Positions 17,561 to 25,700 of a stretch of 64,000 nucleotides of DNA are shown here, in pieces. A program made the position numbers and the translations under genes. Location: the NCBI GenBank assembly GCA_026706815.1, contig JAPOYA010000024.1, forward strand, positions 62,001-126,000, in the 5' to 3' direction. The notes under the pieces are model-generated. The model did no database searches and had not been told where the DNA came from. It saw only the letters and a program-made list of their open reading frames with translations. This stretch comes from Acidimicrobiaceae bacterium. GTDB taxonomy: Bacteria; Actinomycetota; Acidimicrobiia; Acidimicrobiales; Aldehydirespiratoraceae. Every line of letters begins with the position of its first letter. Positions within the stretch are counted from its first letter, which is position 1.

Positions 17561-18025
17561 TTATTCAGCGAATCGCGAGGCGAAACCTATTCGGAGGGCC
17601 GGCCTGAAGCAGAGTTCGACCGCCGCCCACAGCGACCCGAGGATTCGATCAAGCTCGGCTTCGGTCACCGCAGCGACGGGCAGCGACCCAGCCAGGAACA
17701 CCGCGTCCTCATCGCCGATCTCGAAGCTCAGCCCGGTCAATTTGTGATTGCGGCGCAGCAGTTGGCGATAGAACTCGGCTTCGTTCTCCTCAGGGGCCGG
17801 CATCACGTAGGTCTCGAACTGCAGGGTGCGCTGGCGCAGCGTCAACCAGGCTGTCCAGACGTCCTTCTCTTCGCCGAGGACTCGCACGAACCAGCGCAAA
17901 ATGTCGTCGGTGCTGCGTTCCACCGCATCGATCAGCGGGTTGGCTGCCGCAGCCTGCTCGAGCCAGGCGTCGATGCGCTGCTCTACGGCTGCCAATTCGG
18001 CGGGTGTGGCGAGAGGCGACTCCAT
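17561..18025 (-). CDS. YbjN domain-containing protein
   Basis: A 154-residue protein of the YbjN family, which has a type III secretion chaperone-like fold and no agreed enzymatic role. Typical features are the RWFVRVLGEEKDVWTAWLTL strand-helix, FETYVMPAPEENEAEFYRQLL, and the closing helix ELDRILGSLWAAVELCF. ATG 18025 lies 26 nt after the mshA stop on the same strand. The mshA-YbjN pairing is common in actinomycetes and suggests co-expression. Confidence 0.85.
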   Translation of the reverse strand: MESPLATPAELAAVEQRIDAWLEQAAAANPLIDAVERSTDDILRWFVRVLGEEKDVWTAWLTLRQRTLQFETYVMPAPEENEAEFYRQLLRRNHKLTGLSFEIGDEDAVFLAGSLPVAAVTEAELDRILGSLWAAVELCFRPALRIGFASRFAE

Positions 18026-18051
18026 GCGACGCTACTGGGAGGGCCCTGGGG

Positions 18052-19260
18052 TCACGTGCAATCGACCGGCACGCGGGCCGCTATGTCGTCATAGACGCGG
18101 CGCAACCGGCCGGCCATTGTCGTCCAAGTGTAGGAGCGGGCTGCGGTCGCCGCGTTGCGTGACAACTCGTCGGCGAGCAGCGGTGAATCCAGGATCGAGC
18201 CGGCCGCTGCGGCGAATTCGGCGGGGTTGCGGCCGATGATTCTGAATCCCGTGCGTCCATGCTCCACGAGCGTGCGCAACCCTCCCACATCGGATGCGAC
18301 AACGGGCGTTCCGCACGCAGCTGCTTCAAGGGCCACGAGTCCGAACGACTCCGAACGACTAGGCACCAGACACACATCGGCGGCCCGGTAGTAGGTCGAC
18401 AGCAGATGATGAGGTTGCGGCTCGACAATCTCCACCCGCTCAGCAAGGCCATTGTTGGCGATCAGCTTTTGCAGGCGGCGAACCTCGGTGTCGCCCTCGG
18501 CGCCGCTCGCCCCTCCCACAATCAGCAGTCGGGCTTCCGGGTCGTTGAGTTCGGCCAGCGCCTCGACGGCGACATCGGCTCCTTTCAGCGGCTGAATCCG
18601 CCCGACGAACAACAGCACCGGGCCTGATCCCAGTCCGAGTGCCTGACGTGCGCCGTGTTGTGCCCCGGCCGAGAAGAATGCGTGGTTGACTCCGGGCGGC
18701 ACGATCTCGATGCGGTCGGGATCGGCCCCGTAGTGCGACACCAGTTCGTGCAATTCGGTCACTGAGTTGGCGGTGATCGCGTCGGAACAGCGGATAACCT
18801 CAATCTCGGCATCAATGCGCAGTTGCGGTTCAGGATCACCGGTCTCGGCTTTCACCCGCGCCAGCGTGTGGAAGGTCGCTACCAACGGCAGGTCGAGTTC
18901 GTGCTTCAGCCGATGGCCTGCAACCCCGGACAACCAGTAGTTGGCGTGGATCACGTCGACTGGATCACGCAGCAGGCAGCCCCGAACCCGGTCGGCAAAG
19001 CTGTCTACGATTGCGGGCAGTGCCTCCTTGGCGAGGTCGACGGGCCCTGCTTCCACATGGACGACCCGAAACCCGGGTTCCACATCGACATGGGTGGGGA
19101 GCGCATCGTCCCACCGTCGGACGTAGACGGTGACATCGGCCCCAGCCTGCGCCAACGAGGACACAAGCTCGCGGACATAGACGTTCATGCCACCCGCATC
19201 GCCCCCGCCGGGCTGTACCAGCGGCGAAGTGTGGAGGGAAAGAACTGCGACCTTACTCAC
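18052..19260 (-). CDS. mshA: D-inositol-3-phosphate glycosyltransferase (mycothiol biosynthesis)
   Basis: Transfers N-acetylglucosamine from UDP-GlcNAc to inositol 3-phosphate, the first step of mycothiol synthesis. The GT4 (GT-B) fold is clear, and the MshA-specific start SLHTSPLVQPGGGDAGGMNV is intact; VIHANYWLSGVAG, FVGRIQPLKG and PSRSESFGLVALEAAACG follow. GTG 19260 gives the standard N-terminus. Length 402 residues. The presence of MshA implies a mycothiol-using actinobacterium; the other msh genes are not in the window. Confidence 0.93.
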   Translation of the reverse strand: MSKVAVLSLHTSPLVQPGGGDAGGMNVYVRELVSSLAQAGADVTVYVRRWDDALPTHVDVEPGFRVVHVEAGPVDLAKEALPAIVDSFADRVRGCLLRDPVDVIHANYWLSGVAGHRLKHELDLPLVATFHTLARVKAETGDPEPQLRIDAEIEVIRCSDAITANSVTELHELVSHYGADPDRIEIVPPGVNHAFFSAGAQHGARQALGLGSGPVLLFVGRIQPLKGADVAVEALAELNDPEARLLIVGGASGAEGDTEVRRLQKLIANNGLAERVEIVEPQPHHLLSTYYRAADVCLVPSRSESFGLVALEAAACGTPVVASDVGGLRTLVEHGRTGFRIIGRNPAEFAAAAGSILDSPLLADELSRNAATAARSYTWTTMAGRLRRVYDDIAARVPVDCT

Positions 19261-19348
19261 GGCCCTGCCCCCCAAAGGCCTGCTGACGCGTGTGGGTGGC
19301 AATCCATTTGTTGAACGATACCCAGCCTTTGCGCTGACAACGCCGGCC

Positions 19349-19465
19349 GACCACACCGGTCAGCCGCCCGAGACCGGTGGCAGCACCGCGCGTTGCCGAC
19401 GCTGCGGACAGCGCCGCAGATCTGACCACACCGGTCAGCCGCCTGAGACCGGTGGCAGCACCGCG
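19349..19465. repeat. 42-bp direct repeat duplicating the moaD 3' end
   Basis: The segment 19424-19465 holds the last codons and stop of moaD. It is repeated at 19349-19390, 75 bp away, with one mismatch. Each copy contains an 8-bp stem, CACCGGTC and GACCGGTG, with a 10-base loop (19354-19379 and 19429-19454). The extra copy lies downstream of moaD, before mshA, and the stems could act as paired terminators. Confidence 0.85.
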
Positions 19466-19671
19466 ATTTCGTCGCTGTCGGTTACGTGTTCGGTGCGCTC
19501 GGCCGGTTCGCCGTTGCGCCAGACTGCGCACGTCTCCAGCACCGCCTCGAATTCTGCTCCGTAGCATTCGACTGCGGCGTCGAGGATCTCGCCGACGGTG
19601 GAGCCGGCGAACTCGTCGCTGCGGCGCCCGGCCGCTTCCCGGGCCGAAGCAAACAATCGGATCGTGGCCAT
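19435..19671 (-). CDS. MoaD/ThiS-family sulfur carrier (molybdopterin synthase small subunit-like)
   Basis: A 78-residue ubiquitin-fold protein ending in the obligatory GG tail (VLPPVSGG), which is thiocarboxylated in molybdopterin or thiamine synthesis. It starts MATIRLFASAREAAGRRSDE, which fits MoaD better than ThiS. It overlaps no gene on its strand and is divergent from the histidine phosphatase gene. Its last codons are part of a 42-bp repeat copied downstream. No other molybdopterin gene is nearby, so a different sulfur-transfer role is possible. Confidence 0.85.
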   Translation of the reverse strand: MATIRLFASAREAAGRRSDEFAGSTVGEILDAAVECYGAEFEAVLETCAVWRNGEPAERTEHVTDSDEIAVLPPVSGG

Positions 19672-19768
19672 AGCCGCACGCTACCGGCTGCTCGGGCTAC
19701 CGGTCGCTTTCGCTGCCTGGGTGGTATCCCTGTTCTTGTCACACCGCGCCAGTACGGTCGGCTCCATC

Positions 19769-20362
19769 ATGTTGAACGTGCTGATCGCCCGCCACGGACA
19801 ATCGGAATGGAACCAGCTTGGTCGCTGGCAGGGCCAGGCCGACCCCCAGCTTTCGGAGTTCGGTTTCGTTCAGGCGTCCGACGCGGCGACGAATTGCGGC
19901 TCGTTCGACGCGATCATCTCCAGCAACCTTCAACGGGCCAGCCAGACGGCGGCCGTGATCTCGGAGGCCACGGGCATCGGCCCCGTGCTCATCGACGATG
20001 CCTTCTCCGAACGCGATGTCGGCTTGTACCAGGGGCTGACCCGCGAAGAGATCGACGAGCGGTTCCCCGGCCAACTCGACGCCGGCGTCTGGCCCGAGGG
20101 TTGGGAGACCGACGAGACGGTGTTGCAACGGGTTCTGGGCGGACTGGAGAGCCTGCGTCGGCAGTGCGGGGACGGTGATGTGCTCGTCGTCGCCCACGGT
20201 GGAGTGATCTACGCTCTGGAACGCCATTTCGGCCACGAATACCACCGGATCCCCAATCTCGAAGGCCGTTGGCTGCACCACGACGGCACAAGTTGGCACC
20301 TCGGCGAGCGGGTAGCGCTCACCCAAAAACTGGAACCTCAGAAACAGGATCTGATCTTATGA
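19769..20362 (+). CDS. Histidine phosphatase superfamily protein (phosphoglycerate mutase-like)
   Basis: A 197-residue member of the dPGM/acid phosphatase branch. The RHG motif LIARHGQSEWNQLGRWQG carries the catalytic histidine, SSNLQRASQTA the phosphate pocket, ERDVGLYQGLTREEI the acid residue region and VVAHGGVIYAL the second histidine. Such proteins act on diverse phosphoesters, so substrate is not assigned. ATG 19769 precedes the first strand directly. The stop overlaps the next start as ATGA. Confidence 0.9.
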   Translation: MLNVLIARHGQSEWNQLGRWQGQADPQLSEFGFVQASDAATNCGSFDAIISSNLQRASQTAAVISEATGIGPVLIDDAFSERDVGLYQGLTREEIDERFPGQLDAGVWPEGWETDETVLQRVLGGLESLRRQCGDGDVLVVAHGGVIYALERHFGHEYHRIPNLEGRWLHHDGTSWHLGERVALTQKLEPQKQDLIL

Positions 20363-20952
20363 CCGACATTCCATCAATAAACAGGATGTCCTCGCGCTAC
20401 CCGGTGGAAGTGATCCGCAGTGATCGCAGAATCAAAACCGTCTCAGCCCGTATCGTCGAGGGGGTGATCCGCGTGCGGATTCCCTCCTGGATGTCGGCGC
20501 AGGAGGAGAACCGGTTCGTAACCGACATCGTCGAGCGCATCGAACTACAGCGCCGCTCCGACGGAATCGACCTTGAGGGGCGCGCTCGGGTGCTTGCAAA
20601 GAAATTCGACCTCCCGCTGCCGGCTTCGATTCGCTGGTCCAAGACCCAACGCCAGCGCTGGGGGTCGTGTTCCACTCACAGCGGCCACATCCGCATCTCC
20701 GACCGGCTCGTGGATGTGCCGCCTTGGGTGTTGGATCATGTGATCGTGCATGAACTGGCACATCTCGTCGTCCCCAACCACTCGGCTGCTTTCGACGTAT
20801 TGGTTGAGCGCAACCCACTCGCAGAACGGGCTATCGGCTACCTCATGGCCCTCAACGATCGAGCTGACCCGGTTGCCGACCTCCCCACATTGGAAGACCA
20901 GCCCGCACAGCTCGACGACTTCGACGGCGCTGGGCTGCCCCAAGCCGGGTGA
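20359..20952 (+). CDS. YgjP-type (M48-like, DUF45) metallopeptidase
   Basis: A 197-residue protein with the zincin motif HELAHLVVPNHS and the family segments IRWSKTQRQRWGSCST and GHIRISDRLVDVPPWVLDHVIVHEL. Family members are predicted zinc peptidases of unknown substrate. It is coupled to the histidine phosphatase by an ATGA overlap. The tail after residue 165 is acidic. It converges on the ABC1 kinase gene with 33 nt between. Confidence 0.88.
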   Translation: MTDIPSINRMSSRYPVEVIRSDRRIKTVSARIVEGVIRVRIPSWMSAQEENRFVTDIVERIELQRRSDGIDLEGRARVLAKKFDLPLPASIRWSKTQRQRWGSCSTHSGHIRISDRLVDVPPWVLDHVIVHELAHLVVPNHSAAFDVLVERNPLAERAIGYLMALNDRADPVADLPTLEDQPAQLDDFDGAGLPQAG

Positions 20953-20985
20953 CCCCAGCGCCAAGACTTGGCGGTGGGGTGAAGA

Positions 20986-22443
20986 TCATGGTGCCGAGAG
21001 GGATTTCCCAGCCAGCCAGACAGCCTCATCGTGGCCGGTCGGCGTGCTCGGCGGCGCGTCGGTCCACTCCCAGAGCTCTTCAGAAATCCGGCGCCAATTG
21101 GCCCTGGCGCCAAGTTTCCCCAAGATGGAGAACAAGCCGAGGTTTATGCGTTGAATCAAGGCGAACGTGGGAGGCACGTTGGTGTGCTTCAGAATCGCGT
21201 GGGTCTTGGCGTCAAAGGTCTGGCGGAGGAGCGCGCTGCTGTAGCCGGAGGTGAACGTCATTGGGGCGTCCTCGAGGATCATCTCGTAGTAGGCCGCGAA
21301 CCACCCGAAGATCTCCTCATCGCCGAACGGCGCGTCCGCCCCCAGCACGTTCACCTCCTCGGCAGTGCGGCGGAATGCTGCGGGGTCCCTTCGGATCATT
21401 GCTCTGATAAGTCGGGCGAACTGCTCCACCTCGGTGGGCTCGAAGTGTTTGACCAGTCCGAAATCGACAAAGGCGACGCGGCCGTCGTCGGCCAGCAGAT
21501 AGTTGCCCGGGTGCGGGTCGCCGTTGAACACATACAGGCGGTTCAAGCTGCGGAACACGAAGCGGTAGACAACTTCGGCTACTCGCTCCTTCACCTCGTC
21601 TGATTCGTCATAGACGGACTCGAACGGGCGTCCGGGCACGAATTCAGTGGTTAGAACCCGATCCGTCGAACGATCCGGGTCTACGTCGGGCACCCATATG
21701 TGAGGGTGGCCGCGGTAGTAGTCAGCGAAGAGCTTCTGATTTGCCGCTTCGTGGCGATAATCGAGCTCTTCGCTGATTCGAGCCCGAAGTTCCGCTACGA
21801 GCTCGTCGGGGCGCAGGCCCGGGTAGACCATGCCCAACAGCCGGGCCAGCGCCTCGCTGTTGTCCAGATCGGACGCAATGGCTCGGGCGATCCCCGGGTA
21901 TTGAACCTTCACCGCCACTGCCTTGCCTTCGCTGGTGACGGCACGGTGGACCTGGCCGATCGAAGCCGCTGCTATCGGCTCCGGGTCGATTTCTGTGAAG
22001 ACCTCGTGGAGCGGTCGTCGCAGTGACCGCTCGATTTCGGTGAGCGCCAGATCCGATGGCATCGGCGGTGCGTCTGCGCGCAGACTGGCGAGCGCTCGAC
22101 TCATAGCGGGCGGCATGCCCTCGTCGAGGTAGCTCGCCATCTGGCCGAGCTTCATCAACGCGCCTTTCATCTCGCCCAGAGCCGCCACGACGTCTTCGGC
22201 TTCACGACGTTCGAGGTCGGCTTGCAGGCGGCGCCGTGATCCGTCCGCGGCCAGTTTCTGGCGGGCTTTGGTCATGCTCCGGTCGAAGCCGCGGCGGACC
22301 ATCAGGCGCGCCATCTCGGCGCGTCGCTGGCCGTTGCTCAATGCTGTGATCGGCGAGGTCGCCGACTGTTTCGGGCTTCGCAGACGGAGCAACCCTGCGA
22401 GTGCGCCCAGCAGGACGATCAGGACCACTAGGCCGCGGCGCAC
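20986..22443 (-). CDS. ABC1/UbiB-family atypical kinase with N-terminal membrane span
   Basis: A 485-residue ABC1 (AarF/UbiB/ADCK) protein. It has the family KxGQ motif in GALMKLGQMASYLDEGMP, the Ala-rich loop AAASIGQVHRA, the lysine VAVKVQYPG, catalytic FNGDPHPGNYLL and FVDFGLVK. The first 20 residues form a membrane helix. UbiB-like proteins support quinone and lipid homeostasis as ATPases or kinases. It lies 15 nt after a small frame and downstream of the PIN toxin gene on the same strand. Confidence 0.9.
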   Translation of the reverse strand: MRRGLVVLIVLLGALAGLLRLRSPKQSATSPITALSNGQRRAEMARLMVRRGFDRSMTKARQKLAADGSRRRLQADLERREAEDVVAALGEMKGALMKLGQMASYLDEGMPPAMSRALASLRADAPPMPSDLALTEIERSLRRPLHEVFTEIDPEPIAAASIGQVHRAVTSEGKAVAVKVQYPGIARAIASDLDNSEALARLLGMVYPGLRPDELVAELRARISEELDYRHEAANQKLFADYYRGHPHIWVPDVDPDRSTDRVLTTEFVPGRPFESVYDESDEVKERVAEVVYRFVFRSLNRLYVFNGDPHPGNYLLADDGRVAFVDFGLVKHFEPTEVEQFARLIRAMIRRDPAAFRRTAEEVNVLGADAPFGDEEIFGWFAAYYEMILEDAPMTFTSGYSSALLRQTFDAKTHAILKHTNVPPTFALIQRINLGLFSILGKLGARANWRRISEELWEWTDAPPSTPTGHDEAVWLAGKSLSAP

Positions 22444-22458
22444 AATGTCTGCCCTGGG

Positions 22459-22641
22459 TCAGCCCTCGTCGGAGGGTCGGTCTTGCAGCCGCTCCGCGAG
22501 TTCTTCTGCTTGCTCCAGGTTGTCTTGGTCCAGCGCTTCCAGCGCTTGGTCGACAAGGTCGAGCGCGGCGGCGGCGCCGATGGCGGTGCTGTCGCCGACG
22601 ACTTCCGCATCGGGTTCGTGTGAGATCTCAGAACAATTCAC
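22459..22641 (-). CDS. Small acidic helical protein, unknown
   Basis: A 60-residue frame between the PIN toxin gene (14-nt overlap) and the ABC1 kinase gene (15-nt gap). It starts with GTG and is rich in Asp, Glu and Ala, with a heptad-like C-terminal part LDLVDQALEALDQDNLEQAE. I recognise no family. Tight packing between two genes on the same strand and a sensible soluble composition support it, but it could be non-coding. Confidence 0.45.
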   Translation of the reverse strand: MNCSEISHEPDAEVVGDSTAIGAAAALDLVDQALEALDQDNLEQAEELAERLQDRPSDEG

Positions 22642-23032
22642 TGAGCGCCTCTTGGGGAGTGATCGCGGGGATGGGTGAACGCATGTAGTCCTTTACGTTT
22701 CTCGTGACGATATGCCGGGCGCCGCAAGCTTGGGCAGCAGCTATCTGCAAAGCATCTTCAAAGTCGCTCATGGGCAGCGCGGCAGCGAAACGAACCGCTT
22801 CGGTATCGGTCACTGCCACCGATACGAATCCAGTCAACTCGACCAGAAAGTCGCGGGCGCTTGATCCGCCGCTCGAGGAGGCCACCAAGTAGTAGAAGTT
22901 CGAGACGGTGCGCCAGGCAATGAATGCCCTCTTGTTGCCGCGCTCAATCCGATCGAGAAGTTCCGAGGCCGGTTCAGAGTAAGGCTGCCGGTCAAGCGCG
23001 ACGTCAATGAGAACATCGGTGTCCAACAGCAT
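22628..23032 (-). CDS. PIN-domain toxin (VapC-like endoribonuclease)
   Basis: A 134-residue PIN domain, predicted Mg2+-dependent RNase toxin of a type II module. Acidic residues of the active site are visible: Asp4 and Asp6 in MLLDTDVLIDVALD and the later DFEDALQIAAAQ. RHIVTRNVKDY is the family C-terminal strand. The ATG overlaps the antitoxin stop by one base (TGATG), the usual antitoxin-first order. RNA target is unknown. Confidence 0.88.
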   Translation of the reverse strand: MLLDTDVLIDVALDRQPYSEPASELLDRIERGNKRAFIAWRTVSNFYYLVASSSGGSSARDFLVELTGFVSVAVTDTEAVRFAAALPMSDFEDALQIAAAQACGARHIVTRNVKDYMRSPIPAITPQEALSELF

Positions 23033-23253
23033 CAGAGGTGCTTTTGGGACAGCGCTTCGTAACGCGGGTCATCACGGTCCGCGGCGCCGAACTGACCTCG
23101 CCAGCGATCCGAGAATGATTGTGTTGTGGTGCCGACCACTTCTCTTAGTGCTTGCTCGATGAGCGATGAAAGCGACACGCCGCGGGAGCGGGCGTAACTC
23201 TTGGCCTTAGGCAGCACCTCTTCATCCACAGTGACCGTGAGTTTCTTTTTCAT
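23032..23253 (-). CDS. Ribbon-helix-helix antitoxin of the PIN module
   Basis: A 73-residue protein beginning MKKKLTVTVDEEVLPKAKSY, the beta-strand and first helix of a ribbon-helix-helix DNA-binding fold, with RGVSLSSLIEQALREVVG as the second helix. The C-terminal part (FSDRWRGQFGAADRDDPRYE) is polar and would bind the toxin. It likely represses its own promoter; an AT-rich palindromic region lies 40-75 nt upstream. AGAAG precedes the ATG. The frame stays open far upstream across the monooxygenase gene, but that part is antisense. Confidence 0.85.
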   Translation of the reverse strand: MKKKLTVTVDEEVLPKAKSYARSRGVSLSSLIEQALREVVGTTTQSFSDRWRGQFGAADRDDPRYEALSQKHL

Positions 23254-23292
23254 TGCTGTTCTTCTCTGCTCCTGTGTCCATTCGCATTTCAA

Positions 23293-23328
23293 CACATATA
23301 CGTATAATATTTCTAGTATACGTGTAAT
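23293..23328. promoter_or_regulatory. AT-rich palindromic promoter/operator of the RHH-PIN module
   Basis: In the divergent spacer between the antitoxin and monooxygenase genes lies an AT-rich stretch with the palindrome TATACGTATA (23298-23307) and an imperfect second arm TATACGTGT (23317-23325). On the minus strand it gives TATACT- and TATTAT-like -10 hexamers. Ribbon-helix-helix antitoxins bind such repeats, so it is the probable autoregulatory site. Confidence 0.55.
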
Positions 23329-23394
23329 CGTCGGTCGGTCAAACTTCCGCGACTCGATCTGACATCGGTGTGGGGCACGGGGCAGGCTAACGTG

Positions 23395-25341
23395 ATGAAT
23401 ACCCGTCACCCCCATGCCGGCGAGCCGTTCAGCGATGACGACGAAGCCATCGCCGCGGCCCTCGAAGAGGTCAGCATCCCGACTCTCATGTGCACGATGG
23501 TTCACATCACCGGGGATCTCGACTGGGTTCGCGGCGACATCAAGCCCGCCGGGCTGTTCCTCAACGAGTACCAGGGCTACATGGACGAGGAGTCGAAGGC
23601 CGAGGTGCGGCGACGGGCCTTGCCGGAGATCATCGCCTACCGCGACAACGGGTGCGTTCTGCCCGAACCGCAGCCGGACGCCGAGCTTCTTCACGAGATG
23701 ATGAACTTCATCGGCTGCGCGGAGATCCCAGAAGAAGTCTTGCCGATGATGCTCGACGAGATGGGATTGGGAGACACCGACGTCAACCGCGTTGCCTGGT
23801 CCGACGAGATTCCCGAGAGTGCCAAGAACGCCTTCCCGGTTGTCGTGATCGGTTGTGGCGAATCGGGTGTGCTGGCCGGTATTCGGCTGGCCGAGGCCGG
23901 TCTGCCGTTCACGATCATCGACAAGAACGGCGGGCCCGGCGGAACCTGGTGGGAGAACCGTTACCCGGGCGCCCGTGTCGATGTCGGCAGCCATTTCTAC
24001 TGCTACTCCTTCGAGCCCTCGGACCATTGGACGGAGTACTTCTCCCAGCAGCCCGAACTGCAGCAGTACTTCGTCGATGTGATGAAGCGCCATGAGATCA
24101 CCGACCACTGCCGTTTCGACACCGAGGTCACCGGGGCCACCCTCGACGAGTCGACGGGTACCTGGGCAGTCGCCGTCCGTGCCGCTGACGGCAGCACCGA
24201 GACGCTGCAGGCCCGTGCGATCATCAGCGCTGTCGGTTCCCTTAACCGCGCGAAGATGCCTGAGATCGACGGTATCGATGACTTTGAAGGGCCTTGGTTC
24301 CACTCAACCCGCTGGGACCACAGCGTCGACATAATCGGTAAACGGTTCGCGCTCATCGGGGCGGGAGCCAGCGGTTTTCAGATCGCGCCGACCATCGCCG
24401 GCCAGGTCGAGCATCTGTCGATCTTCCAGCGCACCGCGCAATGGATGTTCCCCAACCCGAACTACCACGAGAAGGTCCCCAAAGGGCAGAAGTGGGCGAT
24501 CCGGCACCTGCCGTTCTTCGGTCGCTGGTTCCGTTTCCTGCAGTTCTGGCCGGGTTCTGGAGGGGATCTGAGCAGCAGTCGCATCGATCCCGACTACGAC
24601 GACAGCGACGGGCACGCGGTCAGCGAGCGGAACCTGGCGACCCGGGGCTTCTTCGAGGGTTGGCTGCGGCAGCAGGTCGGCGATGACGAGGAGTTGTTGG
24701 CCAAGGTCATTCCCGACTATCCGGCGACCGGGAAGCGCACCTTGCAGGACAACGGTTCGTGGCTCAAGGCCTTGACACGCGACGACGTGGATCTCATCCG
24801 CACGGGTATCGAGCGCATCGAGCCGTCCGGGGTGCGCACTGTCGACGGGGAGCTTCACGAGGTCGATGTGATCTGCTACGCCACCGGGTTCCACCACAAT
24901 CGTTTTCTGTGGCCCATGGACATCCGCGGCCGCGGCGGCAAGCTCCTCAGCGAGTTCTGGGGCGAGGAGCCGACTGCCTATCTGGGCATCACCGTCCCGG
25001 AGTTCCCCAACCTGTTCTGCATGTACGGTCCGGGCACCAATCTGGCCCATGGCGGAAGCCTCATCTTCCACTCCGAATGCCAGATCACCTACATCATGGG
25101 GTGCTTGCAGCAGTTGCTCGCCGGGCACCATCGCCTGATGGAGCCCCGGCCCGAGGTACACGACGCCTACAACGCCCGTCGCAAAAGCGAGATCGATCAG
25201 ATGGTCTGGAGCCATTGGTCGATCCCCCATACGCATTACAAGAACGTCAACGGCGATGTCTTCACCCTGTCGCCCTGGCCGATCCACGCCTACCAGCAGT
25301 GGACCAAGGCCCCCGACCCCAGCGAATACACCTTCACCTAG
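23395..25341 (+). CDS. Flavin-containing (Baeyer-Villiger type) monooxygenase with long N-terminal extension
   Basis: A 648-residue FAD/NADPH monooxygenase. The FAD Rossmann motif VIGCGESGVLAG (152-163), GTWWENRYPGARVD (183-196), and the NADPH site ALIGAGASGFQIAPT (319-333) are intact. The Baeyer-Villiger fingerprint reads FEGPWFHSTRWDHS (297-310), with Asp where classical members have Pro. The about 145-residue N-terminal extension resembles that of hydroxyacetophenone monooxygenase-type enzymes. ATG 23395 is used; GTG 23392 or 23368 is possible. Substrate unknown, likely a ketone or related xenobiotic. Confidence 0.88.
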   Translation: MNTRHPHAGEPFSDDDEAIAAALEEVSIPTLMCTMVHITGDLDWVRGDIKPAGLFLNEYQGYMDEESKAEVRRRALPEIIAYRDNGCVLPEPQPDAELLHEMMNFIGCAEIPEEVLPMMLDEMGLGDTDVNRVAWSDEIPESAKNAFPVVVIGCGESGVLAGIRLAEAGLPFTIIDKNGGPGGTWWENRYPGARVDVGSHFYCYSFEPSDHWTEYFSQQPELQQYFVDVMKRHEITDHCRFDTEVTGATLDESTGTWAVAVRAADGSTETLQARAIISAVGSLNRAKMPEIDGIDDFEGPWFHSTRWDHSVDIIGKRFALIGAGASGFQIAPTIAGQVEHLSIFQRTAQWMFPNPNYHEKVPKGQKWAIRHLPFFGRWFRFLQFWPGSGGDLSSSRIDPDYDDSDGHAVSERNLATRGFFEGWLRQQVGDDEELLAKVIPDYPATGKRTLQDNGSWLKALTRDDVDLIRTGIERIEPSGVRTVDGELHEVDVICYATGFHHNRFLWPMDIRGRGGKLLSEFWGEEPTAYLGITVPEFPNLFCMYGPGTNLAHGGSLIFHSECQITYIMGCLQQLLAGHHRLMEPRPEVHDAYNARRKSEIDQMVWSHWSIPHTHYKNVNGDVFTLSPWPIHAYQQWTKAPDPSEYTFT

Positions 25342-25348
25342 CCGCTGA

Positions 25349-25633
25349 GGCCAGACGGGCCCACTTGGCGGCGGAGCCATACGATTCGATCATGTTGGGC
25401 CGAACTGGTACACGGGAGCGTCATCTTCGGTGCCTTCTGGAAAGAAAGATCTTCGGTCAGCAGCTGTCCACGAGTTCGGCCACGCGGCCGGTTTCAATGG
25501 CCATTTCACCGGTCCTTCGGTTTGCAAAGGCTCTACACGCCAAACCATGTGCCCTGGACCGCTACAATCCGGAACTTCTTACCGTCGAAGCCTCGGAAAC
25601 CATGACATCCACACAATCGCATCAGCATATTGA
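25349..25633 (+). pseudogene. Remnant of a secreted matrixin-like zinc metalloprotease
   Basis: An open frame without a convincing start, but with strong metzincin character: FDHVGPNWYTGASSS, then KKDLRSAAVHEFGHAAGFNG, the HExxHxxGxxxH-type zinc site, a Cys pair (VCKGSTRQTMC) and the terminal NHDIHTIASAY typical of the family end. Signal peptide, pro-region and the front of the catalytic domain are missing: a stop codon at 25346 lies just upstream. It follows the monooxygenase stop by only 7 nt, so the front was probably deleted. Translation from GTG 25430 would give only 67 residues. Confidence 0.7.
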
Positions 25634-25700
25634 GCAACACACCCGCACGCGCTTGGGAACCGCTCATTCCTACCCAATCGTATTTGCGACGGCTCATCCG

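Noticed and set aside
18341-18360. 10-bp tandem repeat inside mshA
   Set aside because: It encodes the conserved SRSESFG segment of GT4 glycosyltransferases, so it is explained by protein sequence.
23254-24303. Long upstream extension of the antitoxin frame
   Set aside because: It is antisense to the monooxygenase gene. The ribbon-helix-helix protein begins cleanly at ATG 23253 with its own ribosome site.
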